Source: Rhodoligotrophos appendicifer (lineage in GTDB: Bacteria > Pseudomonadota > Alphaproteobacteria > Rhizobiales > Im1). Taken from it: DNA of 64,000 bases. The stretch's first letter is position 1. Each line of letters starts with the position of its first letter. A model generated the notes under the pieces. It searched no databases, was not told where the DNA came from, and was given only the letters and a program-made list of their open reading frames with translations. Below are positions 25,556 through 35,223 of the stretch, piece after piece. Made by a program: the position numbers and the translations under genes. The stretch covers positions 21,037-85,036 of the forward strand of contig NZ_VHKL01000012.1 of the NCBI RefSeq assembly GCF_007474605.1. The letters run 5' to 3'.

Positions 25556-25971
25556 CCGTCATCCCGGACGGAGCGTAGCGCAGATCCGGGACCCCATGCG
25601 GCTCGGGGATCCCGGGTCAAGCCCGGGATGACAGCCAGAAGAGACCCGCCACCCGTCACCCTCGGGCTCCACTCAAACCGTCATCCTCGGGCTCCAATTA
25701 AACCGTCATCCTCGGGCTTGACCCGAGGATCCAGGAGCCACACGGCCCGCCCTTTCCCCCGCAACCCTGGATCCTCGGGTCAAGCCCGAGGATGACGCAT
25801 TGCAAGCGGCAGGCACCGGTGCCCAGGCACCCCCACCCCGTCATCCCGGACGGAGCGCAGCGCAGAGCCGGGACCCCATGCGGCGCGGGGATCCCGGGTC
25901 AGGCCCGGGATGACAGTCGTAGAAAAACCCTCATCCCTGAGGAGGCCCGAAGGGCCGTCTCGAAGGACACG
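25556..25971. repeat. Composite palindromic repeat block (A, partial C, C, A, B)
   Basis: In order: a complete A (25558-25632, 75 bp), partial C heads (GTCATCCTCGGGCTCCA at about 25643-25700), a complete C (25705-25796), the spacer GCAAGCGGCAG, a complete A (25840-25914) and a B (25929-25970). The C-spacer-A arrangement recurs at 46.3 kb and 49.35 kb. The block fills the holC-pepA gap (25488-25972), where nothing else was recognised. Confidence 0.88.
25705..25796. repeat. Family C element, 92 bp, copy 1
   Basis: Two perfectly complementary 31-base arms (GTCATCCTCGGGCTTGACCC... and its reverse complement ending GAGGATGAC) enclose a 30-base centre (AGCCACACGGCCCGCCC...). Each arm also contains an internal hairpin (CCTCGGGcttgaCCCGAGG). 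Confidence 0.92.
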
Positions 25972-25972
25972 C

Positions 25973-27460
25973 CTACCCCTCGTAATGGGTCTCGATCATC
26001 CGGTTCAGCAGCCTGACGCCCCAGCCGACGCCGAAATGCTGGCTGATGGCGGTCTTGTTGCCGTCCATGCCGGTGCCGGCGATGTCCAGATGCGCCCAGG
26101 GCACGCCGTTGACGAAGCGCTGCAGGAATTGTGCGGCGGTGATGGAGCCGGCATAGCGCCCGCCGACATTCTTCATGTCCGCCACGTCGCTGTCGATGAT
26201 CTTGTCGTATTCCGGCCCCAGCGGCAGCCGCCAGACCTTCTCGCCGGTGACCGTTCCCGCCGCCGCAAGCCGCTCCGACAATTCGTCATTATTCGAGAAC
26301 AGCCCCGCATGGTCCTTGCCGAGCGCCACCAGGATCGCGCCCGTGAGCGTCGCCAGGTCAACCATGAATTTCGGCTTGAACCGGTCCTGCGTGTACCAGA
26401 GCGCATCCGCCAGCACGAGGCGGCCTTCCGCATCCGTATTCTGGACCTCGATCGTCTGTCCCGACATGGACTTCAGGATGTCCCCCGGCCGGAAGGCGGA
26501 GCCGTCGGGCATGTTCTCGACCAGCCCGATCACGCCCACCACATTGGCGCGGGCCTTGCGCGAGGCCAGCGCATGCATGAGGCCGACGACGCAGGCCGAT
26601 CCGGCCATGTCGCCCTTCATGTCCTGCATGCCCGCCCCTGGCTTCAGCGAGACGCCGCCGCTGTCGAAGGTGACCCCCTTGCCGACGATGGCCAGCGGCT
26701 GGTCGTTCTTCTTGCCGCCATTCCAGGTCATGACCACCATCCGGCTTTCCCGGACCGACCCTTCTCCCACGGCCACGAGGGCGCCCATGCCGAGTGCGCG
26801 CATCTCCTTTTCATCCAGCACTTCGACCTTGACGCCGAGTTCCTTCAGAGAGTCCACCCGCTTCGCATAGGCCTCGGGATGCAGCACGTTCGGCGGCTCG
26901 TTGACGAGGTCGCGGGCCATGTGCACGCCCTCGGCGATCGCCTGCAGCGGCTCGAAGCCGGCCTTCGCCGCCTCGGCATCGCTGCTCATCACCGTCAGCG
27001 TCTTGGGATTGGGCTTGTCGTCGTCCTTCTTCTTCGTCTTGTATTTGTCGAAGCTATAGGCTCTGAGCCGCGCTCCCGATGCGATGAGGGCTGCGACCTG
27101 CGGGCTCGACAGCGGCCCGCCGTCGAAATCGACGCCGATGGTGGCATCCTTGCTCTTGCCTGACTTGAGGGTCCCTGCGATCGCCCCGCCCACCAGCTCG
27201 AGCGCATAGGCGGTCAGATCCTCAGGCTTGCCCACGCCCGCCAGGACCACTCGGTCGAGGGACACTCCGCCGGGAGCCAGCAAATCGAGGAATTTGTCGC
27301 GTTTCCCGTCGAAGCCTGCGAGCTTCATCGCCCGCGACAGCGCGCCCTGGGTGGCCGTGTCGACGTCCTGGCCCAGGGGTCCGAGGCCGCCGCCCTCCGC
27401 CACCAGAAGCACCAAGGTGCCGGTTTTCGGACGGGCGGGCTTTGCGAATTTGATTTTCAT
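25973..27460 (-). CDS. pepA: Leucyl aminopeptidase
   Basis: PepA (M17 family) removes N-terminal residues from peptides as a hexameric two-metal enzyme; some members also bind DNA. The 495-residue protein has the M17 signature [14 protein letters not shown], the metal/active-site [16 protein letters not shown] with MKGDMAGSA, and a C-terminal AHLDIAGTG segment. ATG 27460 has AGGA seven bases upstream. In relatives pepA is usually next to lptF-lptG-lptD, but here it is divergent from sufE and lptD is 31 kb away. Confidence 0.97.
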   Translation of the reverse strand: MKIKFAKPARPKTGTLVLLVAEGGGLGPLGQDVDTATQGALSRAMKLAGFDGKRDKFLDLLAPGGVSLDRVVLAGVGKPEDLTAYALELVGGAIAGTLKSGKSKDATIGVDFDGGPLSSPQVAALIASGARLRAYSFDKYKTKKKDDDKPNPKTLTVMSSDAEAAKAGFEPLQAIAEGVHMARDLVNEPPNVLHPEAYAKRVDSLKELGVKVEVLDEKEMRALGMGALVAVGEGSVRESRMVVMTWNGGKKNDQPLAIVGKGVTFDSGGVSLKPGAGMQDMKGDMAGSACVVGLMHALASRKARANVVGVIGLVENMPDGSAFRPGDILKSMSGQTIEVQNTDAEGRLVLADALWYTQDRFKPKFMVDLATLTGAILVALGKDHAGLFSNNDELSERLAAAGTVTGEKVWRLPLGPEYDKIIDSDVADMKNVGGRYAGSITAAQFLQRFVNGVPWAHLDIAGTGMDGNKTAISQHFGVGWGVRLLNRMIETHYEG

Positions 27461-27587
27461 GCAGGTTCCTGTGGACGGCTACGATACGCGCTAGGGCAGC
27501 TTTAGCCCCTCCGGCGATCGACTTCAACGTGGACAGCAAGGCGTCAAGCCGCTTGCTCCGGCACCGCCGAGGGATTATCTCCCCTGG

Positions 27588-28028
27588 ATGACGATGACAC
27601 AGACGTCCCAGGCGGTCGACCAGCTGGCGGAGGATTTCGAGCTCCTCGACGATTGGGAGGACCGCTACCGCTATCTGATCGAGCTCGGCCGTGACCTGCC
27701 GCCTCTGGCTGATGAGCGCCGCACCGGCGAGACCCGCGTCCATGGCTGCGCCAGCCGCGTCTGGCTGGAGACCCGCATCGACCGCAGCGATCCCGCCGAG
27801 CCGATCCTGACCTTCCAGGGCGACAGCGACGCCCATATCGTCAAAGGCCTCATCGCCGTCTTGTTCCGCATCTTTTCCGGCCGCAGCGCCCGGACGATCC
27901 TCGCCACCGATCCGAATGCCATCTTCGCCCGCCTCGGCCTGGACGAGCATTTGACCCCCCAGCGCTCCAACGGCCTGGCCTCCATGGTCGCCCGCATCAG
28001 AACCGACGCCCAGACCGCCCTCGCCTGA
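27588..28028 (+). CDS. sufE: SufE family protein (cysteine desulfurase activator)
   Basis: SufE accepts sulfur from the SufS cysteine desulfurase and passes it to the SufBCD scaffold for Fe-S cluster assembly. The 146-residue protein shows LLDDWEDRYRYLIELGRDLPPL and the active-site loop TRVHGCASRVWL with the persulfide Cys, then FQGDSDAHIVKGLIAVL. (The first segment is quoted in part as DDWEDRYRYLIELGR.) ATG 27588 or ATG 27594 could be the start; neither has a strong ribosome-binding site. The other suf genes are not in the window. Confidence 0.94.
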   Translation: MTMTQTSQAVDQLAEDFELLDDWEDRYRYLIELGRDLPPLADERRTGETRVHGCASRVWLETRIDRSDPAEPILTFQGDSDAHIVKGLIAVLFRIFSGRSARTILATDPNAIFARLGLDEHLTPQRSNGLASMVARIRTDAQTALA

Positions 28029-28033
28029 CGCAT

Positions 28034-28256
28034 CGTCATCCCGGGCGAAGCGCAGCGCAGGCCCGGGACCCCATGCGGCTCGGGGATCCCGGGTCAAGCC
28101 CGGGATGACAGCCGGGGAACGCCCCTCATCCTGAGGAGCAGCCGAAGGCTGCGTCTCGAAGGACGGGTCAAGCCCGGGACGACCCATAAATCCCCCGTCA
28201 TCCCGGGCGGAGCGCAGCGCAGACCCGGGACCCCGGCCCGCAATCCCTGCCCCCCC
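28034..28256. repeat. Palindromic repeat block (A, B with A tail, A head)
   Basis: A complete A (28035-28109), a B (28124-28166) fused to a short A tail (GGGTCAAGCCCGGGACGACCC), the linker ATAAATCCCCC, and an A head (from 28199) that runs almost to the stop of the DUF6456 gene. The same ATAAATCCCCC junction recurs at 41884-41894. Confidence 0.85.
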
Positions 28257-28835
28257 TCACATCTCCGGCCGATAATCGGCCGCGCCCCAATGGCGCAGGG
28301 GCCGCGGCCGGGCGGCGGCGGCGGGATCGGCCAGCAGCCCGTAATGCCGCGCCAGCCGCGTCAGCGCCAGATGCAGCACCACCTTGCCTGAGCGGGCCGG
28401 AAATCCGAGCCGCCGCTCTGCGGCCTCGAGCCCATTGGCGAGGCAGCACACCTCCATCATCACGCCGGCAAGCTCCGGGCCCACGGCGGCGAAGGCTGCC
28501 TGCAGCCGGTCCTTGGCGGCGATCACCGCCGCCTGCAGCTCGGCCTGCCCCCCGGCAAGGCCGGAGCGCCGCCTGCCCCCGCCACCGAGCCGGTCGCCCC
28601 AATGGGCGGTCACGCTCGGCGTCAGGCCGGCCAGGGTGAAGTCCCGCCGCAGCCGCTCCCCGGCTTCGTATTCTTCCGCGCTGATGAGGCTGTTGCCCTG
28701 TGCATCCTTGCGCTTCAGCAGCCAGAACAGGGGGCTTTCCGCCTCGTTGACGAGCACCGGCCGGCGGCTCCCGTCGCCCTCCTCGAGCATCCGCGTGGCA
28801 AGGCTTTGCCGCTGCGCCTGAAAATTCTTCGCCAT
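28257..28835 (-). CDS. DUF6456 domain-containing protein
   Basis: A 192-residue protein. A charged N-terminus (MAKNFQAQRQSLATRM) is followed by ESPLFWLLKRKD, then EYEAGERLRRDFTLAGLTPSVT and WGDRLGGGG, the recognised DUF6456 core, and an alpha-helical second half ending HWGAADYRPEM. Its function is unknown; it is restricted to alphaproteobacteria and typically sits next to a small DnaA-like HTH protein, as here. The ATG is one base after the stop of that gene, so the two are translated together. An earlier start would run in a wrong frame over the upstream gene. Confidence 0.85.
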   Translation of the reverse strand: MAKNFQAQRQSLATRMLEEGDGSRRPVLVNEAESPLFWLLKRKDAQGNSLISAEEYEAGERLRRDFTLAGLTPSVTAHWGDRLGGGGRRRSGLAGGQAELQAAVIAAKDRLQAAFAAVGPELAGVMMEVCCLANGLEAAERRLGFPARSGKVVLHLALTRLARHYGLLADPAAAARPRPLRHWGAADYRPEM

Positions 28836-28836
28836 C

Positions 28837-29280
28837 TCACGCCCCCTCGCAGCATCGCACCAGGATGCGCCCCACCCGCAGCACCGCATCCAGCGCATCC
28901 AGGGACGCATCGATGGCGGGATCGTCGCGTTCGTCCTCCACCAGCCGGCAGGCATGCGCCGCCGTCGTCCGGTCGCGGCCGAACAGCCGCCCGCTCTCGC
29001 TGAGCGACATGCCGCAGGAGACATGGGCGAGATACATCCCCACCTGGCGCGCCCAGGCCACCTCCGCCCGGCAGCGCGTGGTGGCGATGAGTTCGGTCTG
29101 CGGAATCCGCCAGGCCCAGCACACGACCAGCATGATGAAGCCCCGCAGCATGGCGTAGTCTTCATCGGGACTGAGCGTGGCGACCACCCGTCGGCGGGGC
29201 CTCGCGGGACCGCGGCGCGCCTCCAGCCGACTCTTTGTCGAAGGATACTCAACACTACGCAAGCATAGTTCTTGTGACAC
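28837..29280 (-). CDS. DnaA domain IV-like helix-turn-helix protein
   Basis: A 147-residue protein whose second half matches the DNA-binding domain IV of the DnaA initiator: ARQVGMYLAHVSCGMSLSES (compare DnaA R-Q-x-A-M-Y-L), then GRLFGRDRTTAAHACRLVED, where the RDRTT resembles the DnaA signature R-D-H-T-T-V. The AAA+ ATPase of DnaA is absent. It could compete for or read DnaA-box-like DNA; this is inference. ATG 29280 is used; an internal ATG (MLRGFIM) is possible. It is followed immediately by the DUF6456 gene. Confidence 0.82.
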   Translation of the reverse strand: MSQELCLRSVEYPSTKSRLEARRGPARPRRRVVATLSPDEDYAMLRGFIMLVVCWAWRIPQTELIATTRCRAEVAWARQVGMYLAHVSCGMSLSESGRLFGRDRTTAAHACRLVEDERDDPAIDASLDALDAVLRVGRILVRCCEGA

Positions 29281-29444
29281 TGACGCCCCCCGTGCAAAGA
29301 TGACCTAGTTAATCATTGCGCTGACGATCTCACCAAATCCCGATGATTACCTCGTAACCTTAACACCCCAATTATTACTCGTTCGACTATGGCGGGGATA
29401 AATTTCGTCGGCGTTTTCGAAAAATACACTCATTGGACGACAGT

Positions 29445-29459
29445 TTTTCATAATGAAAA
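29445..29459. promoter_or_regulatory. Palindrome overlapping the XRE gene start codon
   Basis: TTTTCAT-A-ATGAAAA is a perfect 7-1-7 palindrome whose right half contains the ATG (29453-29455) of the XRE regulator. There is no good Shine-Dalgarno sequence at this start. Autorepression by the encoded protein is a reasonable guess. Confidence 0.45.
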
Positions 29460-30013
29460 CACGTATAAGGGAGCTTCGGCGCCTTCGCGGCTGGACCTTG
29501 CGCTCCCTTGCTGAGCGGATTGACACAACGCCGCAGACCGTTCAGCGCCTGGAGACCGGGGATATCGCGGTGACGGCGGACTGGTTGTCGCGCTTCGGCT
29601 CGGCCTTCGGCGTCCATCCTGCCGACCTTCTCGGCGGCACCGGCGCGCGCTCCATCGAGCTTCTCGGCGGCCTCGACGGCAGTGGCCGCCTGCAGCGCCA
29701 GGAGCCCGGCATCTTCGCCCTCGACGTCCCCGCCGAGCAGCCCGTGGCGGTGCGCCTGGCGGAGACCGTGGGCCCTTATCCCCGCGGCGCCATCCTCATT
29801 GGCAACATTCTCGGCGCGACCGAGACCGCCGCCATCCAGACCTGCGACGCCATCGTCGCCCTCGACGAGGCAACGGTCCTCCTGCGCCGCCTTCTGCGCG
29901 GCGCCATTGGGCATTTCATCTTGGTGCCCCTGGATGTGGACCAGGGCGAGGTCCATTACGACGTGGTCCCCCGATGGGTCGCCCCCTTGGTGATGCGGGT
30001 CGATTATCTCTGA
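29453..30013 (+). CDS. XRE-family helix-turn-helix regulator
   Basis: A 186-residue protein with an N-terminal Cro/CI-type HTH (RIRELRRLRGWTLRSLAERI, then TTPQTVQRLETGD) covering about residues 3-60. The remainder (ARSIELLGGLDGSGRLQ...AIVALDEATVLLRRLL) resembles the C-terminal beta-rich domain of phage-repressor-like proteins but lacks a clear Ser-Lys autoprotease pair, so peptidase S24 activity is not claimed. The start codon lies in a palindrome. It is divergent from the DnaA-like/DUF6456 pair across a 170-base, relatively AT-rich gap. Confidence 0.82.
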   Translation: MKTRIRELRRLRGWTLRSLAERIDTTPQTVQRLETGDIAVTADWLSRFGSAFGVHPADLLGGTGARSIELLGGLDGSGRLQRQEPGIFALDVPAEQPVAVRLAETVGPYPRGAILIGNILGATETAAIQTCDAIVALDEATVLLRRLLRGAIGHFILVPLDVDQGEVHYDVVPRWVAPLVMRVDYL

Positions 30014-30093
30014 GAACTGAGAGCGCCGGCCGCATCTTGTTCCCCCGGCCGGGCGACATGGCACCCTGATCTCCCCAGTCTTCAGGAGATCCC

Positions 30094-30429
30094 ATGGCCA
30101 AGATCCGCTCCCTCCGCCGCTTGTCGCCCGACGTCATGCGCCGCGGCGACCCCGCAGTGATCGCCGGCGCCCGCTCCCTCGGGGCGATCGAACACGCCCT
30201 GCGCGCCGAACGCCGCAGCGGTCGTGCCGGCCACGGGTCCTACGACCTGAACCGCCACCTCATCCTCGCCCGCGCCCTGAAGCTCAAGCGCGAGGCAGCC
30301 TCAATGCCCTTGGGCGGAGGCGTAGGAATGCGCACCGAAATAGGATGTTTCTTGGTTGGCATGGAGATCCATGGCCGGGATGAAGGCATCATGGCAGAGG
30401 ATCATGTCGATCCGCTTGGCATCCGATGA
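30094..30429 (+). CDS. Hypothetical protein, overlapping the PAS gene antisense
   Basis: The first ~70 codons (30094-30300) have GC-rich third positions and a good ribosome-binding site (AGGAG, five bases before ATG). They encode an Arg/Ala-rich, basic sequence (MAKIRSLRRLSPDVMRRGDP). The remaining ~40 codons read antisense through the 3' end of the PAS-domain gene, which is unlikely to be the original ending. It may be a truncated gene whose 3' part was replaced, or a chance frame. I recognise no family. Confidence 0.3.
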   Translation: MAKIRSLRRLSPDVMRRGDPAVIAGARSLGAIEHALRAERRSGRAGHGSYDLNRHLILARALKLKREAASMPLGGGVGMRTEIGCFLVGMEIHGRDEGIMAEDHVDPLGIR

Positions 30430-30837
30430 CAGCGGCAGCCGCAGCCAGAACTGGACCAGATGCTCTTTCGACACGCGCGGGCCGCGCACCACGCCCTGTG
30501 CCGGCCGCCCGGTGCCCACCACCCGCTCATAGGCCGAGACCCAGTAGTCGCGGCGGTCGCCCCAGTCGAATTCGTCGAGATAGAGGCCGGTGATTTCGCG
30601 TTCGTAGATTTCCCTCAGCCGCGTGCCGGCGAGCCGCACCCGGAAGCGCTGGTCGCGTTCGCCCACATCGATGAGGCTGATGCCGGGCAGCAGTCGCGGG
30701 AAGTGCGCCGGGCTGATGTCGCAGCGCCCCGGCATGGCGCGATTGCCGGCCCGGGTGCTCCAGTAATCATAGAGCTGCTGCTGCTCTGAAACGATCAGCT
30801 GTGCCCTGAAGACGTCATGTGTCGTTCCCGATCCCAA
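30301..30837 (-). CDS. PAS domain-containing protein (PAS_5 type)
   Basis: A 178-residue single-domain protein: LYDYWSTRAGNRAMPGRCDI, then FPRLLPGISLIDV, RFRVRLAGTRLREIYERE and a C-terminal region with MILCHDAFIP. This is the PAS_5 (DUF1388) family, widespread in alphaproteobacteria and involved, where studied, in cell-cycle or stress signalling. No output domain is attached. The start at 30837 has no strong ribosome-binding site. Its 3' end overlaps a doubtful plus-strand frame. Confidence 0.85.
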   Translation of the reverse strand: MGSGTTHDVFRAQLIVSEQQQLYDYWSTRAGNRAMPGRCDISPAHFPRLLPGISLIDVGERDQRFRVRLAGTRLREIYEREITGLYLDEFDWGDRRDYWVSAYERVVGTGRPAQGVVRGPRVSKEHLVQFWLRLPLSSDAKRIDMILCHDAFIPAMDLHANQETSYFGAHSYASAQGH

Positions 30838-30981
30838 GGCGCTTCCCGCTTACCGAATCAAATCAAATCCCCACGAATCTTTATGAATCCATTAGCGACT
30901 CTGCACAAGGGCCCAACAGTCGTTCCCTGCAATATGGAGCTTTACAGCATCAGCGAATCCGGAACCCCGCGCCTCCCCCCA

Positions 30982-31045
30982 CCCCCGTCATCCCGGACGG
31001 AGCGCAGCGCAGATCCGGGACCCCATGCGGCTCGGGCACCCCAGA
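30982..31045. repeat. Family A head (incomplete)
   Basis: GTCATCCCGG...GATCCGGGACCCCATGCGGCTCGGG begins at 30987 and stops without the second hairpin, ending 10-15 bases before the gcdH stop codon. Confidence 0.8.
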
Positions 31046-31054
31046 CCGCCCCCC

Positions 31055-32281
31055 TTACTGGAACGCCTGGATCCCCGTCTGCGCCCGTCCCAGGATCAGC
31101 GCATGGACGTCATGGGTGCCCTCGTACGTGTTCACGGTCTCCAGATTCACGAGATGGCGGATCACGTGATATTCATCGGAGATGCCGTTGCCGCCATGCA
31201 TGTCGCGCGCCATCCGGGCGATATCCAGCGCCTTGCCGCAATTGTTGCGCTTCATCAGCGAGATCGACGGCGGCGCCGCCCGTCCCGCCTCCAATTCGCG
31301 GCCCAGCGCCAGCGCACCCAGCAGCCCCAGCGCGATTTCCGTCTGCATGTCGGCGAGCTTCTTCTGGATCAGCTGGTTGGCGGCCAGCGGCTTGCCGAAC
31401 TGCTTGCGGTCGAGCGTATATTGCCGCGCCGCATGCCAGCAGAATTCCGCCGCCCCCATGGCGCCCCAGGCGATGCCGTAGCGCGCCTTGTTGAGGCAGC
31501 CGAAGGGCCCGGCGAGGCCCTTCACATTCGGCAGCAGGTTCGCCTCCGGGATATGGCAGTCCTCGAGCACGATCTGCCCGGTGATCGAGGCCCGCAGCGA
31601 GACCTTGCCGTCGATGATCGGCGTCGAGAAACCCTTCGTGCCGCGCTCCACCACGAAGCCGTGAATGCCCTCATCCTCGAGCTTCGCCCACACCACCGCG
31701 ACGTCGGCGACCGGTGCGTTCGAGATCCACGTCTTCGTCCCGTTCAGGATGAAGCCGCCTGGAATCCGCTTGGCCCGGGTGGTCATGCCGCCGGGATCCG
31801 ATCCCGCATCCGGCTCCGTCAGGCCGAAGCAGCCGATGAACTCTCCCGTCGCCAGCTTCGGCAGGAATTTCCGCCGCTGCTCTTCCGTGCCATAGGCATA
31901 GATCGGATGCATCACCAGCGAGTTCTGCACGCTCATGGTCGAGCGATAGCCGCTGTCGATCCGCTCGATCTCGCGCGCGGCCACCCCATAGGCGACATAG
32001 CCGAGCCCGGCCCCGCCATATTCCTCCGGGATCTGCACGCCCAACAGCCCGAGTTCGCCGAGTTCGTTCATGACCTCCCGGTCGAAACGCTCTTCGCGGA
32101 AGGCGGACTGGATGCGCGGCATCAGCTTGGCGTCGGCATAGGCACGCACGCTGTCGCGGATCATCCGCTCCTCTTCGGTGAGCAGATGCTCCAATCCGAG
32201 CGGGTCCTGCCAGTCGAATTGCGCGCGGTCGGCGGATGTCGGCGCCGCAGTCGGGGCTGCGCTCCGCAGGGCTTGGGTCAT
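31055..32281 (-). CDS. gcdH: Glutaryl-CoA dehydrogenase (acyl-CoA dehydrogenase family)
   Basis: GcdH oxidises and decarboxylates glutaryl-CoA to crotonyl-CoA in lysine/tryptophan breakdown, passing electrons through FAD to ETF. The 408-residue protein has [51 protein letters not shown], and [18 protein letters not shown]. The catalytic base is in [17 protein letters not shown], and its last third closely follows GcdH rather than other acyl-CoA dehydrogenases. ATG 32281 has GGAG nine bases upstream; ATG 32296 would add five residues. It lies 40 bases after oligopeptidase B on the same strand. Confidence 0.93.
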   Translation of the reverse strand: MTQALRSAAPTAAPTSADRAQFDWQDPLGLEHLLTEEERMIRDSVRAYADAKLMPRIQSAFREERFDREVMNELGELGLLGVQIPEEYGGAGLGYVAYGVAAREIERIDSGYRSTMSVQNSLVMHPIYAYGTEEQRRKFLPKLATGEFIGCFGLTEPDAGSDPGGMTTRAKRIPGGFILNGTKTWISNAPVADVAVVWAKLEDEGIHGFVVERGTKGFSTPIIDGKVSLRASITGQIVLEDCHIPEANLLPNVKGLAGPFGCLNKARYGIAWGAMGAAEFCWHAARQYTLDRKQFGKPLAANQLIQKKLADMQTEIALGLLGALALGRELEAGRAAPPSISLMKRNNCGKALDIARMARDMHGGNGISDEYHVIRHLVNLETVNTYEGTHDVHALILGRAQTGIQAFQ

Positions 32282-32321
32282 CGGCGTCTTCTCCATTCGG
32301 TCAATAGGCTCTTGTCGAAAG

Positions 32322-34400
32322 TCAGCTCGGAACGCCCGGGCCTGACTCGGGCATCGCCTGGATCCGGTCCGTTATCTTGCAGGCGAAGGCATAGATCAAT
32401 GCCACTTCCTTCAGGCGGTCGAACCGGCCGGCGGCACCGGCATGTCCCGCCTCCATGTTCGTCTTGAACAACAGCAGGGCGTCATTGGTTCGAAGATCGC
32501 GAAGTTTTGCCACCCATTTCGCCGGCTCCCAATAGGTGACCCGCGGATCCGCCAGCCCCGCCAGGGCCAGCAGATGCGGATAGGCCTGGGCTGCGACATT
32601 GTCATAGGGCGAATAGGAGGCGATATAGGCGAAATCCTCCGCACTCTCGATGGGATTGCCCCATTCCGGCCATTCCGGCGGCGTCAGGGGCAGGGTCGGG
32701 TCCAGCATGGTGTTGAGCACGTCCACGAAGGGCACTTCCGCGATGATCCCGCGGAACAGGTCCGGCGCCATGTTGGCGACCGCCCCCATCAGCATGCCCC
32801 CCGCCGAGCCGCCGAGCGCCACGATCTTGCCCTCGCTCGTGAAGCGCTCCCGCGCCAGGAACCGTCCTGCCGCGATGAAGTCGGTGAAGCTGTTCTTCTT
32901 GTTCAGCCTCTTGCCTTGGGCATACCAGCGATAGCCCTTGTCCTTGCCGCCCCTGATATGGGCGAGCGCATAGACGAAGCCGCGATCCACCAGCGACAGC
33001 CAATTCGCGTTGAAGGCCGCCGGGATCGTCATTCCATAGGCGCCATAGCCATAGAGCAGGCAGGGTGCGGAGCCGTTTAGCGGCGTGTCCTTGCGATACA
33101 GGATCGACACCGGCACCAGCTCCCCGTCATCCGCCGGTGCCATCACGCGCCGCGTCACATACTGCGCCGGGTCATGGCCGCTCGGCACCTCCTGCGTCTT
33201 GCGCAGGACGCGGCTGCGGTCGGCCATGTCGTAGTCATAGGCCTGCGCCGGGGTCGTCATGGAGGAATAGCTGAACCGCAAGGCGGTCGTATCGAATTCC
33301 AGGTTCTCGCCGAAGCCCAGGGCATAGGCCTCCTCGTCGAAATGGATCGAGTGCTCCGTCCCCGTGGCCCAGTCCCGGATGATGATCCGCGGCAGCCCCT
33401 CGAACCGCTCCAGCCGCACCAGATGGTCGCGAAACGTCTCCATCCCCAGGATGAAGCGGCCCGGATCATGGGCCACGAGATCGCGCCAGTTCTCCCGCCT
33501 CGGTGCCGCCACCGGTGCCGTCACGATCTTGAAGTCCTCCGCCCCATCCGCATTGGTGAGGATCACGAGGTCGCCGCCGCGATGGCCGACGCTGTATTCG
33601 ACGCCCTTGTCGCGCGCCGCCACCAGCCTCGGGGCCTCCTGCGGCGCATCGGCATCGATGAGATAGACCTCCGACGTCTCGTGGTCATGGGCCTGGATGC
33701 GGATGAACTTGCGGCTCTGGGTCTCGCCGATTCCCACGAAGAAGCCCTGGTCCTTCTCCTCATAGACCAGCACATCCGACTCCGCCGGCGTCCCCAGCAC
33801 ATGGGCATAGACCCGGCAGGGCTGGTGCCGATCGTCGTTCCACACATAGAAGAGCGTCCGCCCGTCATTGGCCCAGACCATGCTGCCGGTCGTATGGACG
33901 ATCTCGTCGGCGAGCTCCTCGCCCGAGGCGATGTCCCGGATCTTGATCGTATAATATTCGCCGCCCGCCGCATCGAACCCATAGGCGATGAGCCCATGGT
34001 CGGGGCTGTGCGACACCGAGCCGAATCGGAAGAAGGCCATGCCGGCGCTCAACGCCCGGCCATCGAGCAGGATCTCGACCGGCCCGCCATCCCGCTTCTG
34101 CCGGCAATAGCGCGGATGCTCGGCCCCGCTTTCATATTGAAAGAAATAGGCAAACGGCCCGTCGGGGGCCGGCACGCCGCTGTCGTCCTCTTTCACCCGG
34201 CCGCGCAGTTCCTTGTACAGCGTCTCCTGGAACGCCTGCGTATCGGCCATCCCCGCTGCGGCCTGCGCATTCTCGCCGTCGAGCCAGGTGCGGATCTTGG
34301 GATCGAGCACGGACGGATCGCGCATCACCTCGCGCCAATTCTCCGCCCTGAGCCAGGCGTAAGGGTCGTCGAGGGTGATGCCGTGATAGACTTTCATCAT
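32322..34400 (-). CDS. ptrB: Oligopeptidase B (S9 family prolyl oligopeptidase)
   Basis: A cytoplasmic serine peptidase that cuts peptides after Arg or Lys. At 692 residues it has a seven-bladed propeller (residues ~60-400) and an alpha/beta-hydrolase domain with [29 protein letters not shown], the nucleophile elbow [12 protein letters not shown], and the acid and His in [10 protein letters not shown] and [16 protein letters not shown] 34400 (or 34397) starts [17 protein letters not shown]; longer reading would cross a short hairpin at 34426-34447. The order MaoC-ptrB-gcdH on one strand suggests a loose operon; the link is not obvious. Confidence 0.94.
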   Translation of the reverse strand: MMKVYHGITLDDPYAWLRAENWREVMRDPSVLDPKIRTWLDGENAQAAAGMADTQAFQETLYKELRGRVKEDDSGVPAPDGPFAYFFQYESGAEHPRYCRQKRDGGPVEILLDGRALSAGMAFFRFGSVSHSPDHGLIAYGFDAAGGEYYTIKIRDIASGEELADEIVHTTGSMVWANDGRTLFYVWNDDRHQPCRVYAHVLGTPAESDVLVYEEKDQGFFVGIGETQSRKFIRIQAHDHETSEVYLIDADAPQEAPRLVAARDKGVEYSVGHRGGDLVILTNADGAEDFKIVTAPVAAPRRENWRDLVAHDPGRFILGMETFRDHLVRLERFEGLPRIIIRDWATGTEHSIHFDEEAYALGFGENLEFDTTALRFSYSSMTTPAQAYDYDMADRSRVLRKTQEVPSGHDPAQYVTRRVMAPADDGELVPVSILYRKDTPLNGSAPCLLYGYGAYGMTIPAAFNANWLSLVDRGFVYALAHIRGGKDKGYRWYAQGKRLNKKNSFTDFIAAGRFLARERFTSEGKIVALGGSAGGMLMGAVANMAPDLFRGIIAEVPFVDVLNTMLDPTLPLTPPEWPEWGNPIESAEDFAYIASYSPYDNVAAQAYPHLLALAGLADPRVTYWEPAKWVAKLRDLRTNDALLLFKTNMEAGHAGAAGRFDRLKEVALIYAFACKITDRIQAMPESGPGVPS

Positions 34401-34533
34401 TATTGACCTTGCGAGTGTCCCTCGCCCCCAGGGGGAGAGGGGCCCATTGCATTTGCAACGGGAGGGTGAGAATGCGCTGCCCGCGACAAGCGCCAAGCCG
34501 GCTCCGTCCCAGGAGAACAGCGGCCGCGACGCA

Positions 34534-34986
34534 TCACTCGTAGAAGAGGGTGATGATCTCGGCGACCGCCACGGGCTTGGCGACGCCGTCGCGCTCGATT
34601 GTAAACTCCGAGATGGTGCGCAGGGAGGCTGCACTCAAGACCGCCTTGGACAACGTCACCCGCCCGCGCAGCTTCGAGCCCACCGGAACGATGCCGGTGA
34701 AGCGCACCTTGTTGGCGCCGAAATTGATCATCCGCTTGACCGAGGCGACGGTGAAGATCTCGGAGGTGAAATGCGGGATCAGCGACAAAGTGAGGTAGCC
34801 ATGGGCGATCGTATCCATGTCGAGTTCGGCGCGCGCCCGCGCCGGGTCCACATGGATCCACTGATGGTCGTTGGTGGCATCCGCGAACCGGTTGATGCGG
34901 TCCTGGGTGATCTCGAGCCACTGGCTCACGCCGATCTCGCATCCTTCATCGGCCGCAAGTTCGGCAAGGCTGGAATAGATGCGCAT
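34534..34986 (-). CDS. MaoC family dehydratase (NodN-like)
   Basis: A 150-residue single hot-dog-fold protein of the MaoC/R-specific enoyl-CoA hydratase group. The active-site region reads RFADATNDHQWIHVDPARA and IAHGYLTLSL, with the Asp-x-x-x-x-His dyad. NRVRFTGIVPVGSKLRGRV-like strands follow (here NKVRFTGIVPVGSKLRGRV). It is close to the NodN proteins of rhizobia. The likely reaction is hydration of an enoyl-CoA; the substrate is unknown. It is first of three minus-strand genes. It diverges from the mrp operon. Confidence 0.9.
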   Translation of the reverse strand: MRIYSSLAELAADEGCEIGVSQWLEITQDRINRFADATNDHQWIHVDPARARAELDMDTIAHGYLTLSLIPHFTSEIFTVASVKRMINFGANKVRFTGIVPVGSKLRGRVTLSKAVLSAASLRTISEFTIERDGVAKPVAVAEIITLFYE

Positions 34987-35125
34987 GGGGCTCCGGCGAG
35001 AAGGGGACGAGGGATTGACCCGTCTCGATACAAGAGGACCCGTCCCTTGACCAGCCCTCCTCGACGCCCCCAGCGGTCTTGCCCGGTGCTCCCGTGAAAT
35101 TCAACGGCTTGCTGCCCGTTTCGCC

Positions 35126-35154
35126 TTGGCGCTCCGGGATCCCTTGGATATAAG
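35126..35154 (+). promoter_or_regulatory. Sigma70-type promoter for the mrp operon
   Basis: TTGGCG (35126-35131), a 17-base spacer and TATAAG (35149-35154) form the best promoter seen in the window. Transcription would start near 35161, only about 9 bases before ATG 35170 but 63 bases before ATG 35224, which favours the later start for MrpA. Confidence 0.65.
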
Positions 35155-35223
35155 CCGGACCGGGCTTGCATGACAGGTGCGCCTGACCTTTCCGCGGGGG
35201 TGGACGGAGGAGTTTTCGGCGAC

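Noticed and set aside
34420..34480. The CCTCGCCCCCAGGGGGAGAGG hairpin as a terminator between the MaoC and oligopeptidase genes.
   Set aside because: It has no T run on either strand and resembles a common GC-rich scattered motif. Its function is not supported.
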